Assembly (NCBI GenBank): GCA_035630295.1
Contig: DASQKY010000052.1
Coordinates: 1-64,000 of the forward strand
Length of the DNA: 64,000 nt
Reading direction: 5' to 3'
DNA from: Acidimicrobiales bacterium
Lineage (GTDB): Bacteria; Actinomycetota; Acidimicrobiia; Acidimicrobiales; Iamiaceae
Part shown: positions 15,989 to 24,257 of the stretch, piece by piece
How positions within the stretch are numbered: position 1 is the stretch's first letter
How the letters are laid out: each line of letters begins with the position of its first letter
The notes under the pieces: model-generated
What the model saw: only the letters and a program-made list of their open reading frames with translations
Database searches by the model: none
Told to the model about the DNA's origin: nothing
Program-made: the position numbers and the translations under genes

Positions 15989-16975
15989 ATGGAGACCTAC
16001 ACCACCAAGCGCCTGCACCTCTACAGCGGCTCGTCGCACCCCGACCTGGCCGCCGCCATCGCCTCCCACCTCGGGGTCGGGCTGGGCGACCCCAACCTGC
16101 GGCGCTTCGCCAACGGCGAGATGCACTGCCGCTTCGGCGAGTCGATCCGGGGGGCCGACGTGTTCATCGTCCAGACCCACTCGGGCGAGCCCGGCCAGTC
16201 GGTGAACGACTCGCTCATGGAGCAGCTCATCATGATCGACGCCGCCAAGCGGGCGTCGGCCAAGCGCATCTCGGCCGTGTGCCCCTTCTACGGCTACGCC
16301 CGCCAGGACCGCAAGGCCGAGGGGCGCGAGCCCATCACGGCCAAGCTGGTGGCCGACATGCTCACCGCGGCGGGCGCCGACCGAGTGGTGTCGGTCGACC
16401 TCCACACCGGGCAGATCCAGGGCTTCTTCGACATGCCGGTCGACCACCTGGTGGCCATGCCCCTCCAGGTCGACTACCTCCGGGCCCACACCGACCCCAG
16501 CAACCTGGTGATGGTGTCGCCCGACTCGGGCGGGGTGAAGGCGGCCAAGCGCTTCGCCAACGAGGTCGGGGCCGACCTGGCCTTCGTCAACAAGTTCCGG
16601 CCCCGGGGCACGGCCAACGAGGTGGTGGCGGCCAACGTCATCGGCGAGGTGGCCGGCCGGAGCTGCGTCCTCATCGACGACATGATCGACTCGGCCGGCA
16701 CCATCTGCGCCTCGGCCGACCTGCTCCGGGCCGAGGGCGCCACCGACGTGTGGGCCATGGCCACCCACGGGGTGCTCTCGGGCCCGGCCATCGACCGGCT
16801 CAAGAACTCGTCGCTGACCAAGGTGGTCATCACCGACACGCTCCCGCTCCCGCCGGAGAAGCAGCTGGACAAGATCGAGGTCCTGTCGGTGGCGCCCATC
16901 ATCGCCCAGGCCGTGACCTCGGTGTTCGAGGACACGTCGGTGAGTGAGGTCTTCGGGGGCCTCAACCAGAGCTGA
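15989..16975 (+). CDS. prs: Ribose-phosphate pyrophosphokinase
   Basis: A 328-residue PRPP synthetase supplying purine, pyrimidine, histidine and cofactor pathways. Seen: RQDRKAEGREPITAK (ATP-binding flexible loop region), LHTGQIQGFF, and the PRPP-binding loop VLIDDMIDSAGT. ATG 15989 has GGAG 6 bases upstream and begins METYTTKRLHLYSG, the family norm; an in-frame GTG 15926 just after the glmU stop would add a Pro/Asp-rich 21-residue leader and is less likely. Confidence 0.96.
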   Translation: METYTTKRLHLYSGSSHPDLAAAIASHLGVGLGDPNLRRFANGEMHCRFGESIRGADVFIVQTHSGEPGQSVNDSLMEQLIMIDAAKRASAKRISAVCPFYGYARQDRKAEGREPITAKLVADMLTAAGADRVVSVDLHTGQIQGFFDMPVDHLVAMPLQVDYLRAHTDPSNLVMVSPDSGGVKAAKRFANEVGADLAFVNKFRPRGTANEVVAANVIGEVAGRSCVLIDDMIDSAGTICASADLLRAEGATDVWAMATHGVLSGPAIDRLKNSSLTKVVITDTLPLPPEKQLDKIEVLSVAPIIAQAVTSVFEDTSVSEVFGGLNQS

Positions 16976-16986
16976 CGGCGGGCCGC

Positions 16987-17016
16987 TTGGGGGCGGAGCC
17001 GTGGGGCCGGTACCCT
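16987..17016 (+). promoter_or_regulatory. Promoter of rplY-pth
   Basis: TTGGGG (16987-16992) and TACCCT (17011-17016) separated by 18 bases, predicting a leader of about 48 bases with GGAG before the rplY ATG. Confidence 0.5.
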
Positions 17017-17070
17017 CGTCCGGTCCACCACCCTTGCGCTCCGGCGCGATCTCCGACGTAGGAGCCCCCG

Positions 17071-17745
17071 ATGGCCGAGATCACCCTCACCGCCACCACT
17101 GGCCGCCCCACCGGCAGCCGGTCCTCGAACCGCCTGCGGGCCGAGGGCAAGGTGCCCGCCGTCGTGTACGGCCTGGGCCGCGAGCCGCTGGCCGTCACCG
17201 TGGAGTGGCGGTCCCTGCGGGCCGCGCTCATCACGGACGCCGGCGTGAACGCCCTGATCGACCTGGAGATCGAGGGCGAGGGCGAGGCCCAGCTGTCCAT
17301 CATCAAGGACATGCAGCGGCACCCCATCCGCCGCTCCGTCGACCACGTCGACTTCCTGCTCATCCGCCGGGACCGTGAGATCACCGTCGACGTGCCCATC
17401 GTGCTGGAGGGCGAGGCGGAGCAGGTCATGCACGAACAGGGGATGATCGAGCACCTGATGCAGGCCCTGTCCATCAACGCCAAGCCGGGCAGCATCCCCG
17501 ACCAGCTCACCTACGACATCTCGGGCATGGCCGTCGGCGACACCATCACCGTGGCCGACCTGGACCTCCCGGCCGGCGTCTCCACCGACGTCGACCCCGA
17601 GGAGGCCGTGGCCAGCGCCCAGGTCTCCCGGGCCGCCATCGAGTCCGAGGCCATCGAGGCCGCCGACGCCGAGCTGGCCGCCGAGCAGGCCGAGGGCGAC
17701 GCCCCGGCCGAGGGCGGCGGGTCCTCCGAGGGCGGCGAGGGCTGA
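17071..17745 (+). CDS. rplY: Large ribosomal subunit protein bL25 (CTC form)
   Basis: A 224-residue bL25 of the long Ctc type: N-terminal 5S-rRNA-binding beta-barrel (about 1-95, with RLRAEGKVPAVVYG and HVDFLLIRRD) followed by a second barrel (96-190) and an acidic Ala/Glu/Gly tail. Ctc proteins are general-stress and ribosome components. Located between prs and pth, the classical order. GGAG stands about 8 bases before the ATG. Confidence 0.95.
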   Translation: MAEITLTATTGRPTGSRSSNRLRAEGKVPAVVYGLGREPLAVTVEWRSLRAALITDAGVNALIDLEIEGEGEAQLSIIKDMQRHPIRRSVDHVDFLLIRRDREITVDVPIVLEGEAEQVMHEQGMIEHLMQALSINAKPGSIPDQLTYDISGMAVGDTITVADLDLPAGVSTDVDPEEAVASAQVSRAAIESEAIEAADAELAAEQAEGDAPAEGGGSSEGGEG

Positions 17746-17805
17746 TCCCCCCTGTTGGGGTGGCGCCGCCGTCGTCCTGACCCGTCCCCCGACGCGCCCC
17801 CGACC

Positions 17806-18399
17806 GTGCCCGCCGACCTCCTCGTCGTCGGGCTGGGCAACCCCGGGGCCCAGTACGCCCGCACCCGCCACAACGTCGGGGCCGACACCGTGGCCGAGCT
17901 GGCGCAGCGGTGCCGGGCCGACCTGCGCCCGGGGCTGCGCAACGACCGGGCCCTCACCGTGGACGTGACCCTGGGCGGCCACCGGGTGGCCCTGGCCGTC
18001 CCCCAGACCTTCTACAACGAGTCGGGTCTGGCCGTGGGGGCCCTGCTGCGCCGGCACCGCATCGACGACCTCCACCACCTGGTGGTGGTGCACGACGAGC
18101 TCGACCTGCCGCCCGGACGCCTGAAGGTGAAGGCGGGCGGGGGGTTGGCCGGCAACAACGGCCTCAAGTCGATCGTGGCCCACGTGCACTCCGAGGACTT
18201 CGTCCGGGTCCGCATCGGGGTGGGCAAGCCCCCCGGCCGCCAGCAGGGCGCCGACCACGTGCTCCGCCGCCCCGGGAAGGCCGAGCGGGTCGAGCTGGAC
18301 GTGGTCATCGCCGAGGCCGCCGACGCGGTGGAGGCCATCGTGGCCGACGGCATCGAGCGGGCCATGGCCCGCTTCAACACCCGCCCCGACCCGACCTGA
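17806..18399 (+). CDS. pth: Peptidyl-tRNA hydrolase
   Basis: A 197-residue esterase that recycles peptidyl-tRNA. Catalytic and binding residues are visible: GLGNPG (Asn), RHNVG (His), FYNESG (Asn), VVHDELDLPPG (Asp) and GGGLAGNNGLKS (Asn). GTG 17806 (VPADLLVVGLGNPG) gives the short N-terminus usual for Pth; TTG 17755 would add 17 unconserved residues. Confidence 0.95.
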   Translation: MPADLLVVGLGNPGAQYARTRHNVGADTVAELAQRCRADLRPGLRNDRALTVDVTLGGHRVALAVPQTFYNESGLAVGALLRRHRIDDLHHLVVVHDELDLPPGRLKVKAGGGLAGNNGLKSIVAHVHSEDFVRVRIGVGKPPGRQQGADHVLRRPGKAERVELDVVIAEAADAVEAIVADGIERAMARFNTRPDPT

Positions 18400-18472
18400 G
18401 ACGCCCGCAGCCGGGCCACGCCCTCGCCGGTGCGACAGCAAGGCATCGGTCGAGCTGCGGGTGACTCGCGGG

Positions 18473-18498
18473 TTGTCGAACTGGTGTTCGGGTAGAGT
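18473..18498 (+). promoter_or_regulatory. LexA-type SOS box and promoter of DUF222-HNH gene
   Basis: TCGAAC-TGGT-GTTCGG at 18476-18491 differs in one base from the actinobacterial/Bacillus LexA box TCGAAC-N4-GTTCGA. It lies just before a TAGAGT hexamer (18493-18498), where a bound repressor would block the polymerase. Confidence 0.6.
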
Positions 18499-18595
18499 GG
18501 TGGTTCCCTTCGGGGACCGGGGTTGGTTCGGTCCTCCGTGATCGTCGTTGGAGCGTGCCGGTGTGGTGCGCGTGGCTGGTCCGGAGGTGAGCCCT

Positions 18596-19981
18596 GTGTC
18601 CGATGAGGTGAGCGAGGCGACCCAGGGCCTGGGCGGGGAGCGGCCGGGTGGGGTGTCGGCGGGGGACTTCGCGGCGGTGGGGGCGGGGGGTCGGGGGGAT
18701 GTGATCGTGGAGTTGGCGGGGGTGGTGGCGGCGACGCAGGCGGTGTTGGGGTCGGTGATCGTGGCGGCTGATGCGGCGCGGGACTGGGCCGAGGATGGGG
18801 CCACGGACATGGCTTCGTGGCTGGTGGCACGCTGCGGGCTGACCACCGCGCATGCCCGGGAGTGGGTGCGCGTCGCGCACGCGCTGGAGGAGCTGCCGGC
18901 CCTACGGGAGGTGTTCTCGTCAGGGGCGGTGTCGTTCGACCAGGTCCGCCCGGCGACCCGGTTCGCGACGCCGGCCACCGATGAGGAGATGGCCGACCGG
19001 CTGCCGGGGCTGTCCGCGGCGCAGGTGGAGGCGTTGGCCCGTCAGCATCGGCCGGTCAAGGACGCGGAGGTCTGCGAGGCGCGGGTCCGGCGGTGCTTGC
19101 ACTGGCGGCCCGATCACGACGCCGGGGGGTTCCGCTACCGGGGGTTCCTCCCGTCCGATCAGGCGGTGGCGGTCAACGAGATGCTCACCGGTCTGGCTGA
19201 GGCGGCCGGCCCGAACCCCGAGACCGGCCTGTGGGACCCCTTCGCCACCCGCTGCGCCGATGCCCTCCACGGCCTCTGCGACGGCGACAGCACCGAGACC
19301 ACCGTGGTGGTCCATGTGGACGCGGAGGTCGTGGCCGGTGGGGTCGGGGGCAACGGCCTGGCCGGGGACATGAGCGTCGGGCGGTCCGCGGTGCTGCGCT
19401 ACCTGTGCGACACCGGCATCGAGCACGTCATCGAGACCCCGGAGGGGCGAGCGGTGGGCATCGGGCGACGATCCCGGACCGTGCCCCGCTGGCTCCGCCG
19501 CCACATCACCCACCGCGACCGCACCTGCCGGTTCCCGGGCTGCGAACGGGCCATTCGCCACATCCACCACATCCGCCACTGGACCGCCCACCGAGGCCCC
19601 ACCGACGCCCCCAACCTGCTCGGCCTGTGCTGGGCCCATCACCACCTCGTCCACGACGGCGGCTGGACCGTCACCGGCAACCCCGACGACCAAGTCACCT
19701 TCACCAGCCCCACCGGCCGCACCATGACCAGCACCCGCCAACCCATCCGCCCCCAAACCACCACCCGCACCCGAGCCCTCCTCGGGCTCCCCCCACCAGC
19801 GGAGCTCACTCAGCCCGGCGATGGCCGCTCGTCCGGTGCGAGCGAGAGGTCACGCCCCTCCGAGGAGGATGGCGGGGCCGAGGTCGGCGGCGGGCCGGCG
19901 GCCCGACACCGCCATCGCCTCGCCCCATCTCGTCCCGACGGGACCGCCGCGGCCGGCCCGACCCGCCCTCGGGCGCCGTGA
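18596..19981 (+). CDS. DUF222 / HNH endonuclease-signature protein (13E12-like)
   Basis: A 461-residue member of the DUF222-HNH family (REP13E12 in Mycobacterium). The DUF222 helical domain covers roughly 30-300; the C-terminal HNH region reads CRFPGC, HIHHIRHW, NLLGLCWAHHHLVHDGGW. It may be a DNA nuclease; its biological role is not established. GTG 18596 is chosen because GGAGG stands 8 bases upstream. The first 300 bases are richer in G/T third positions (runs of GGTG) than their neighbours, compatible with transfer; such genes are often multi-copy. The LexA-like box upstream suggests induction by DNA damage. Confidence 0.85.
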   Translation: MSDEVSEATQGLGGERPGGVSAGDFAAVGAGGRGDVIVELAGVVAATQAVLGSVIVAADAARDWAEDGATDMASWLVARCGLTTAHAREWVRVAHALEELPALREVFSSGAVSFDQVRPATRFATPATDEEMADRLPGLSAAQVEALARQHRPVKDAEVCEARVRRCLHWRPDHDAGGFRYRGFLPSDQAVAVNEMLTGLAEAAGPNPETGLWDPFATRCADALHGLCDGDSTETTVVVHVDAEVVAGGVGGNGLAGDMSVGRSAVLRYLCDTGIEHVIETPEGRAVGIGRRSRTVPRWLRRHITHRDRTCRFPGCERAIRHIHHIRHWTAHRGPTDAPNLLGLCWAHHHLVHDGGWTVTGNPDDQVTFTSPTGRTMTSTRQPIRPQTTTRTRALLGLPPPAELTQPGDGRSSGASERSRPSEEDGGAEVGGGPAARHRHRLAPSRPDGTAAAGPTRPRAP

Positions 19982-20008
19982 TCGCGCTGGTCCGCGGCCG
20001 GGTGTCGG

Positions 20009-21400
20009 TCAGGTCGGGGCCAGGGGGGCGACCAGGGGCCAGGGGCGCTCGCGCTCCACGATGGCGGCCAGGTCGAGGAGGAGGGCATCGGCGTGGTGCC
20101 GGCCCATGATCTGCATGCCCACCGGCAGGTCGTCCATGGTCTCGACGGGGATCGAGACGGCCGGGTTGCCGCTGACGTTGGCCGGGATGGTCAGCGCCCC
20201 GTTGTTGCCCAGCTCCACCTTGCGGCCGTCGACCCGGGTGTTGGCGGTCACCTCGGCTGGGAAGGCGACGTCCGGGTTGGTGGCGCAGATCACCAGGTCC
20301 ACCCGGTCGAAGACGTCGGCCATGGCCTCGTTGGCCATGGTGCGGGCCGCCTCGCTGCGGGCCGAGCTGTCCAGGTCGACCAGGGCCTCGGCCATCTCCA
20401 GCCCGAAGGCGATCTCCGTGGTCAGCTCGTCCTTGCAGCCCGGCCACAGCTCGCCCAGCTCCATCTTCAGCCCCACCAGGTTGCCCAGGGCCCAGGCCAG
20501 GTCCAGGGCCGGCATCTTCACCTCGACGTCGACGATCTCCAGGCCGGCGTCCCGGGCCAGGGCCTCACCGGCCGCCACCACCCGCTGCTGCACGCCGTCG
20601 GCCACCACCGCCGAGCCGAGGGTGGGGGAGATGGCCACCCGCAGGCCCCGCAGGTCGTGGGTGCCGAGGTCCCGCTCCCAACCGTCGATGCGGGGCAGCG
20701 AGTACGGGTCCCGGGAGTCGTAGCCGGAGCACACGTCGTACCAACGGGCCACGTCGCGCACCGAGCGGGCCTGGCAGCCGGTCACCACGGTCATGGGGTG
20801 GATCAGGGTGCGGGGACCGCGGGGGATGCGCCCGGCGGTGCCCTTCATGCCCAGCAGGCCGTTGAAACCGGCCGGTATGCGGATCGAGCCCCCGCCGTCG
20901 CCGCCGCTGGCGATGCTCACCAGCCCCCCGGCCACCGCGGCCGACGACCCGCCCGACGAGCCCCCGGCCGTGCGCCCGTGCTGCCAGGGGTTGTGGGTGA
21001 CGCCGTTCTCCTTGGTCACCGAGACGTTGAGCCCGCCGAACTCGCTGGCCGTGGTCTGGCCCACGAACGTGGCCCCGCCCCGGTCCCGCAACCGGGAGAG
21101 CATCGTGCCGGTGTAGGTGGCCCGCCGGTCGGCGAACACCAGTGAGGCCTCGGTGGAGGGCCAACCCTCCACGTTGTCCAGCTCCTTGATGCCCACCGGC
21201 ACCCCCCCGAAGGGGAGCGAGGTGTCGGCCCCGGTGGCGGCGGCCCGGGCCCCGTCGGCGTCCACGAACGAGAAGGCGTTCAGGTCCGAGGCCTCGACGG
21301 CGGCCAGCGCGGCCTCCAGCTCCTCGACCGGCGAGCGCTCCCCCGACCGGAAGGCCTCGACCAGCGAACAGGCATCCCCCAACCACGGCGTGTCGACCAT
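20009..21400 (-). CDS. Amidase-signature hydrolase
   Basis: A 463-residue amidase-signature enzyme with the full Ser-cisSer-Lys triad: K72 in VGIKELDN, cis-Ser in TAGGSSGGSSAA (148/149) and nucleophile S172 in GGDGGGSIRIPAG. The family includes GatA, but there is no gatC/gatB nearby and the N-terminus is shorter, so a catabolic or detoxifying amidase is more likely. ATG 21400 lies 8 bases from TAGTCT, inside a 16-base gap after the Dabb gene. Confidence 0.88.
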   Translation of the reverse strand: MVDTPWLGDACSLVEAFRSGERSPVEELEAALAAVEASDLNAFSFVDADGARAAATGADTSLPFGGVPVGIKELDNVEGWPSTEASLVFADRRATYTGTMLSRLRDRGGATFVGQTTASEFGGLNVSVTKENGVTHNPWQHGRTAGGSSGGSSAAVAGGLVSIASGGDGGGSIRIPAGFNGLLGMKGTAGRIPRGPRTLIHPMTVVTGCQARSVRDVARWYDVCSGYDSRDPYSLPRIDGWERDLGTHDLRGLRVAISPTLGSAVVADGVQQRVVAAGEALARDAGLEIVDVEVKMPALDLAWALGNLVGLKMELGELWPGCKDELTTEIAFGLEMAEALVDLDSSARSEAARTMANEAMADVFDRVDLVICATNPDVAFPAEVTANTRVDGRKVELGNNGALTIPANVSGNPAVSIPVETMDDLPVGMQIMGRHHADALLLDLAAIVERERPWPLVAPLAPT

Positions 21401-21408
21401 GGCGACGG

Positions 21409-21414
21409 AGACTA
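21409..21414 (-). promoter_or_regulatory. -10 element of amidase gene (leaderless)
   Basis: TAGTCT on the minus strand, 8 bases before ATG 21400. Confidence 0.45.
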
Positions 21415-21416
21415 CG

Positions 21417-21725
21417 TCAGGGCTCGCGGTCGGGGGACGGGAACTGGATCCGGGTCCGGCTGGCCGAGACGGGCTCCAACAGGTCGGCCACCAGGGCGAC
21501 GTGGGCCGGGTGGTCGAGGTAGGTCCGGAGGTCCGCGGCCGAGGCGAACTGGCCGACGACGGCCAGGTCGCAGTTCCCGTCGACCAGGCCCATGTCCCGA
21601 CCCACCGTGTAGGACCGGATCTCGGGGATCTGGTCGGGCAGGGCCCGCAACCCCTCGACGAGGGCCGCCACCTGCCCGTCGGTGGCGTCGTCGACGAACC
21701 GAATCATCACCACGTGGGTCAGCAC
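21417..21725 (-). CDS. Dabb-domain protein
   Basis: A 102-residue stress-responsive alpha/beta-barrel (Dabb) protein, a dimeric ferredoxin-like fold. Seen: the N-terminal LTHVVMIRF strand with its His, EGLRALPDQIPEIRSYTVGRD, and FASAADLRTYLDHPAHVALV. Function is not predicted by the fold. GTG 21725 lies 8 bases from TACGGT. Confidence 0.85.
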   Translation of the reverse strand: MLTHVVMIRFVDDATDGQVAALVEGLRALPDQIPEIRSYTVGRDMGLVDGNCDLAVVGQFASAADLRTYLDHPAHVALVADLLEPVSASRTRIQFPSPDREP

Positions 21726-21733
21726 GGCCGCCG

Positions 21734-21739
21734 ACCGTA
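21734..21739 (-). promoter_or_regulatory. -10 element of Dabb gene (leaderless)
   Basis: TACGGT on the minus strand, 8 bases before GTG 21725. Confidence 0.45.
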
Positions 21740-21747
21740 CCCGGCCG

Positions 21748-22503
21748 TCACTGCAGCCCCCGGCTGGCCCCCCCGTCGACGGGCAGGGCGGCCCCGGTGA
21801 TGAACCGAGCCGAGTCCGAGCACAGGAAGGCCACCACCTCGCCGAAGTCCTCGGGTCGGCCCACCGTGCGGGCCGGGATGTTGTCGGCCACCGCGGCCAC
21901 GTCGTCGGGGTCGTTGCCGTGGAGCTGGCGGAAGCGGGCGGTGGCGTGGATGCCCGGCTGGACCGAGTTCACCGTCACCCCCCGGGGCGCCACCTCCAGG
22001 GCCAGGGTCTTGAGGAAGCCGGTCGCGCCGGCCCGGGCGGTGTTGGACAGGATGAGGGTGGGGATGGGCTGGCGGACCGACGCCGAGGTGATGGCCACCA
22101 CCCGGCCCCAGCCCCGCTCGGCCATGGCCGGCACCGCGGTCTGGCACATGGCCACCGTCGAGAGCAGGTTGAGCTCCAGGGCCGGGATGTAGGCCTCCAG
22201 CGGCGTGGTGGCGAAGGTCCCGGCCGGCGGGCCCCCGGCGTTGGGCACCAGGACGTCGACATGGCCGAGGGCGGCGATCGCCTGCTCGACGAAGGCGGCG
22301 GCTCCGTCCGGCGTGCTCACGTCGGCCACGATCGGCACCGCCTCGTCGCCCAGGGCGCCGGCCGCCGCCTCGATGCGAGCCCGGTCCCGCCCGCACACGG
22401 CCACCGCCACCCCGGCGTCGGCCAGGGCCCGGGCCGCGGCCAGGCCGAGGCCCGCCGATGCCGCCGCCACTGCTGCCGTCCTGCCCGAGAGCCCGAGGTC
22501 CAT
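21748..22503 (-). CDS. SDR-family protein without the Tyr-Lys pair
   Basis: A 251-residue protein with the SDR fold (AAASAGLG near the N-terminus, VPNAGGPP, C-terminal GAALPVDGG) but altered active site: Ser is kept in ITSAS (S140), while the usual Y-x3-K reads S153-N-T-A-R157. The first Gly of the cofactor motif is Ala. A recognised SDR subgroup has this kind of S/N...R change; its chemistry may differ from alcohol oxidation. ATG 22503 lies 6 bases from TACCGT. Confidence 0.82.
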   Translation of the reverse strand: MDLGLSGRTAAVAAASAGLGLAAARALADAGVAVAVCGRDRARIEAAAGALGDEAVPIVADVSTPDGAAAFVEQAIAALGHVDVLVPNAGGPPAGTFATTPLEAYIPALELNLLSTVAMCQTAVPAMAERGWGRVVAITSASVRQPIPTLILSNTARAGATGFLKTLALEVAPRGVTVNSVQPGIHATARFRQLHGNDPDDVAAVADNIPARTVGRPEDFGEVVAFLCSDSARFITGAALPVDGGASRGLQ

Positions 22504-22509
22504 GGCCCG

Positions 22510-22515
22510 ACGGTA
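22510..22515 (-). promoter_or_regulatory. -10 element of SDR-like gene (leaderless)
   Basis: TACCGT on the minus strand, 6 bases before ATG 22503. Confidence 0.5.
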
Positions 22516-22567
22516 CCCCCGCACCGGGTCGGGCGGGTTGCGCTGGGAGCACGCCCCGGCCCGGCAA

Positions 22568-22573
22568 TAGCGT
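22568..22573 (+). promoter_or_regulatory. -10 element of thioesterase gene (leaderless)
   Basis: TAGCGT, 8 bases before ATG 22582. Confidence 0.45.
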
Positions 22574-22581
22574 CGCCGGTC

Positions 22582-23382
22582 ATGGAGCCGCTGCCGTTCC
22601 TCGGGCTCGAGGCCACCGACGACCCCCACCGCTGGCGCCTGCCGGTGGCGCCCCACCTCTGCACCGGCCACGGCTTCCTGTTCGGGGGCTGCGGGCTGGG
22701 GGCGGCCATCGAGGCCCTGGAGCGGACCACGGGCCGGCCGGTGATCTGGGCCACGGCCCAGTACCTGGCCTACGCCAACCCGCCCTCGGTCATGGACATC
22801 GACGTCACCGTCCCGGTCAGCGGGAAGACGGTCAGCCAGGCCCGGGCCGTGGCGCAGGTGGGCGACACCGAGATCCTCACCGTCAACGCCGCCCTGGGCC
22901 ACCGGGACCTGGAGCACCGGGGCCAGTTCCAGGCCATGCCCGACGTGCCGGGGCCGGAGGACTGCCCGTTCCGGCCGTCGCGCTTCGACGCCGACCGCGA
23001 CACGATCATGCGCCGGATCGAGCTGCGCCTGGCCCGCGGCCGCCAGTTCGAGGAGTTCGACGGCACCCCCCGCGACGACGGCCGCTCGGCGCTGTGGGCC
23101 CGCATGGCGGACCTGCCCGAGACCACCGCGGCCAAGCTCGCCGTCCTGGGTGACTACGTCCCCTTCGGCACCAGCCAGGCCCTGGGCCGCCCGGTCGGGG
23201 GCAACAGCCTGGACAACACGCTCCGGGTGGTGCGCCTGGTCCCCACCGAGTGGGTGCTGCTCGACATCCGGGTCCACGCCGTGGAGCGGGGCTTCGGGCA
23301 CGGGTTGGTCCACCTGTGGGCCCAGGACGGCACGTTGCTGGCCACCGCCAGCCAGTCGATCATCGCTCGCGCCTGGGACTGA
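22582..23382 (+). CDS. Acyl-CoA thioesterase family protein (double hotdog)
   Basis: A 266-residue TesB-like double-hotdog protein: first hotdog with HGFLFGGCGLGAAIEALE and WATAQYLAYANPP, second with GGNSLDNTLRVVRL and ERGFGHGLVHLWAQDGTLLATASQ. Expected to hydrolyse acyl-CoA or act as an acyl-CoA-binding relative; chain-length preference cannot be read. Divergent from the SDR-like gene, with both -10 elements in an 78-base gap. Confidence 0.8.
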   Translation: MEPLPFLGLEATDDPHRWRLPVAPHLCTGHGFLFGGCGLGAAIEALERTTGRPVIWATAQYLAYANPPSVMDIDVTVPVSGKTVSQARAVAQVGDTEILTVNAALGHRDLEHRGQFQAMPDVPGPEDCPFRPSRFDADRDTIMRRIELRLARGRQFEEFDGTPRDDGRSALWARMADLPETTAAKLAVLGDYVPFGTSQALGRPVGGNSLDNTLRVVRLVPTEWVLLDIRVHAVERGFGHGLVHLWAQDGTLLATASQSIIARAWD

Positions 23383-23403
23383 CAGGGCCGGCGGCGGGCG
23401 CTC

Positions 23404-23409
23404 TACGCT
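23404..23409 (+). promoter_or_regulatory. -10 element of SDR gene (leaderless)
   Basis: TACGCT, 6 bases before ATG 23416. Confidence 0.5.
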
Positions 23410-23415
23410 GCGGCG

Positions 23416-24228
23416 ATGGCCCTGCCCGCACCGTCCGCCGCCTCCACCGCCCTCGTCACCGGCGCCTCGTCCGGCATCGGGGTCGAGATCGCCCGGGAGC
23501 TGGCCCGGCGGGGCCACGGCGTCACCCTGGTGGCCCGGCGGGAGGAGCGCCTGAAGGCCCTGGCCGACGAGCTGGCCGAGGCCCACGGCGTCCGGGCCGA
23601 GGTGGTGGCCGTCGACCTGGCCGACGCCGGCAGCCGGGCCACCCTGCCCGACGCGGTGGCCGAGCGGGACCTCACCGTGGACGTGCTGGTCAACAACGCC
23701 GGGTTCTCCACCATGGGCCCGGTGCGAGCGGCGCAGGCCGAGGCCGAGCTGCGCATGCTGCGGGTGAACGTGGAGGCCGTGGTCGACCTGTGCGTCCGCT
23801 TCGTGGGCCCGATGGTGGACCGGGGTCGGGGCGCGGTGCTCAACGTGGCCTCCACCGGGGCCTTCCAGCCCCTGCCCGGCCAGGCCGGCTACGCCGCCTC
23901 CAAGGCCTTCGTGCTCTCCTACACCGACGCCCTCCACGCCGAGCTGAAGGGCACCGGCGTGTCGGCCACCTCGCTGTGCCCGGGCCCGGTCCGGACCGAG
24001 TTCGGGGAGACGGCCGGCCTCTCCCGCGAGGAGTCCGACGCCGCCCTGCCCCGCTTCATGTGGGAGACGGCCGAGGACGTGGCCAAGGCCGCGGTGGCCG
24101 GCCTGGACCGGGGCCGGGCCGTGGTCATCCCCGGCGCCGCCAACGCCGTCGGCGCCTACGCCGGGCGCCTGGCCCCCAAGAAGGTGCTGGTGCCGCTCCT
24201 GGCCCGTCAGCACCCGGCCCTGCGCTGA
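23416..24228 (+). CDS. Short-chain dehydrogenase/reductase
   Basis: A 270-residue classical SDR: TGASSGIG, VARREERL (Arg after the second strand, favouring NADP), NNAGFSTMG, catalytic Ser in NVASTGAF and YAASK. The C-terminal PKKVLVPLLARQHPA resembles the membrane-attached end of DltE/YqjQ-like SDRs. Substrate unknown. Followed after 29 bases by the LLM gene, which has its own -10 element. Confidence 0.88.
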   Translation: MALPAPSAASTALVTGASSGIGVEIARELARRGHGVTLVARREERLKALADELAEAHGVRAEVVAVDLADAGSRATLPDAVAERDLTVDVLVNNAGFSTMGPVRAAQAEAELRMLRVNVEAVVDLCVRFVGPMVDRGRGAVLNVASTGAFQPLPGQAGYAASKAFVLSYTDALHAELKGTGVSATSLCPGPVRTEFGETAGLSREESDAALPRFMWETAEDVAKAAVAGLDRGRAVVIPGAANAVGAYAGRLAPKKVLVPLLARQHPALR

Positions 24229-24244
24229 CCGCGCCGGGGGCCGG

Positions 24245-24250
24245 TACGGT
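24245..24250 (+). promoter_or_regulatory. -10 element of second LLM gene (leaderless)
   Basis: TACGGT, 7 bases before ATG 24258. Confidence 0.45.
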
Positions 24251-24257
24251 CGCCGGC

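Noticed and set aside
20009-21400. GatA subunit of glutamyl-tRNA amidotransferase
   Set aside because: The triad is shared by all amidase-signature enzymes; gatB and gatC are not adjacent and the sequence around the triad is not GatA-like.
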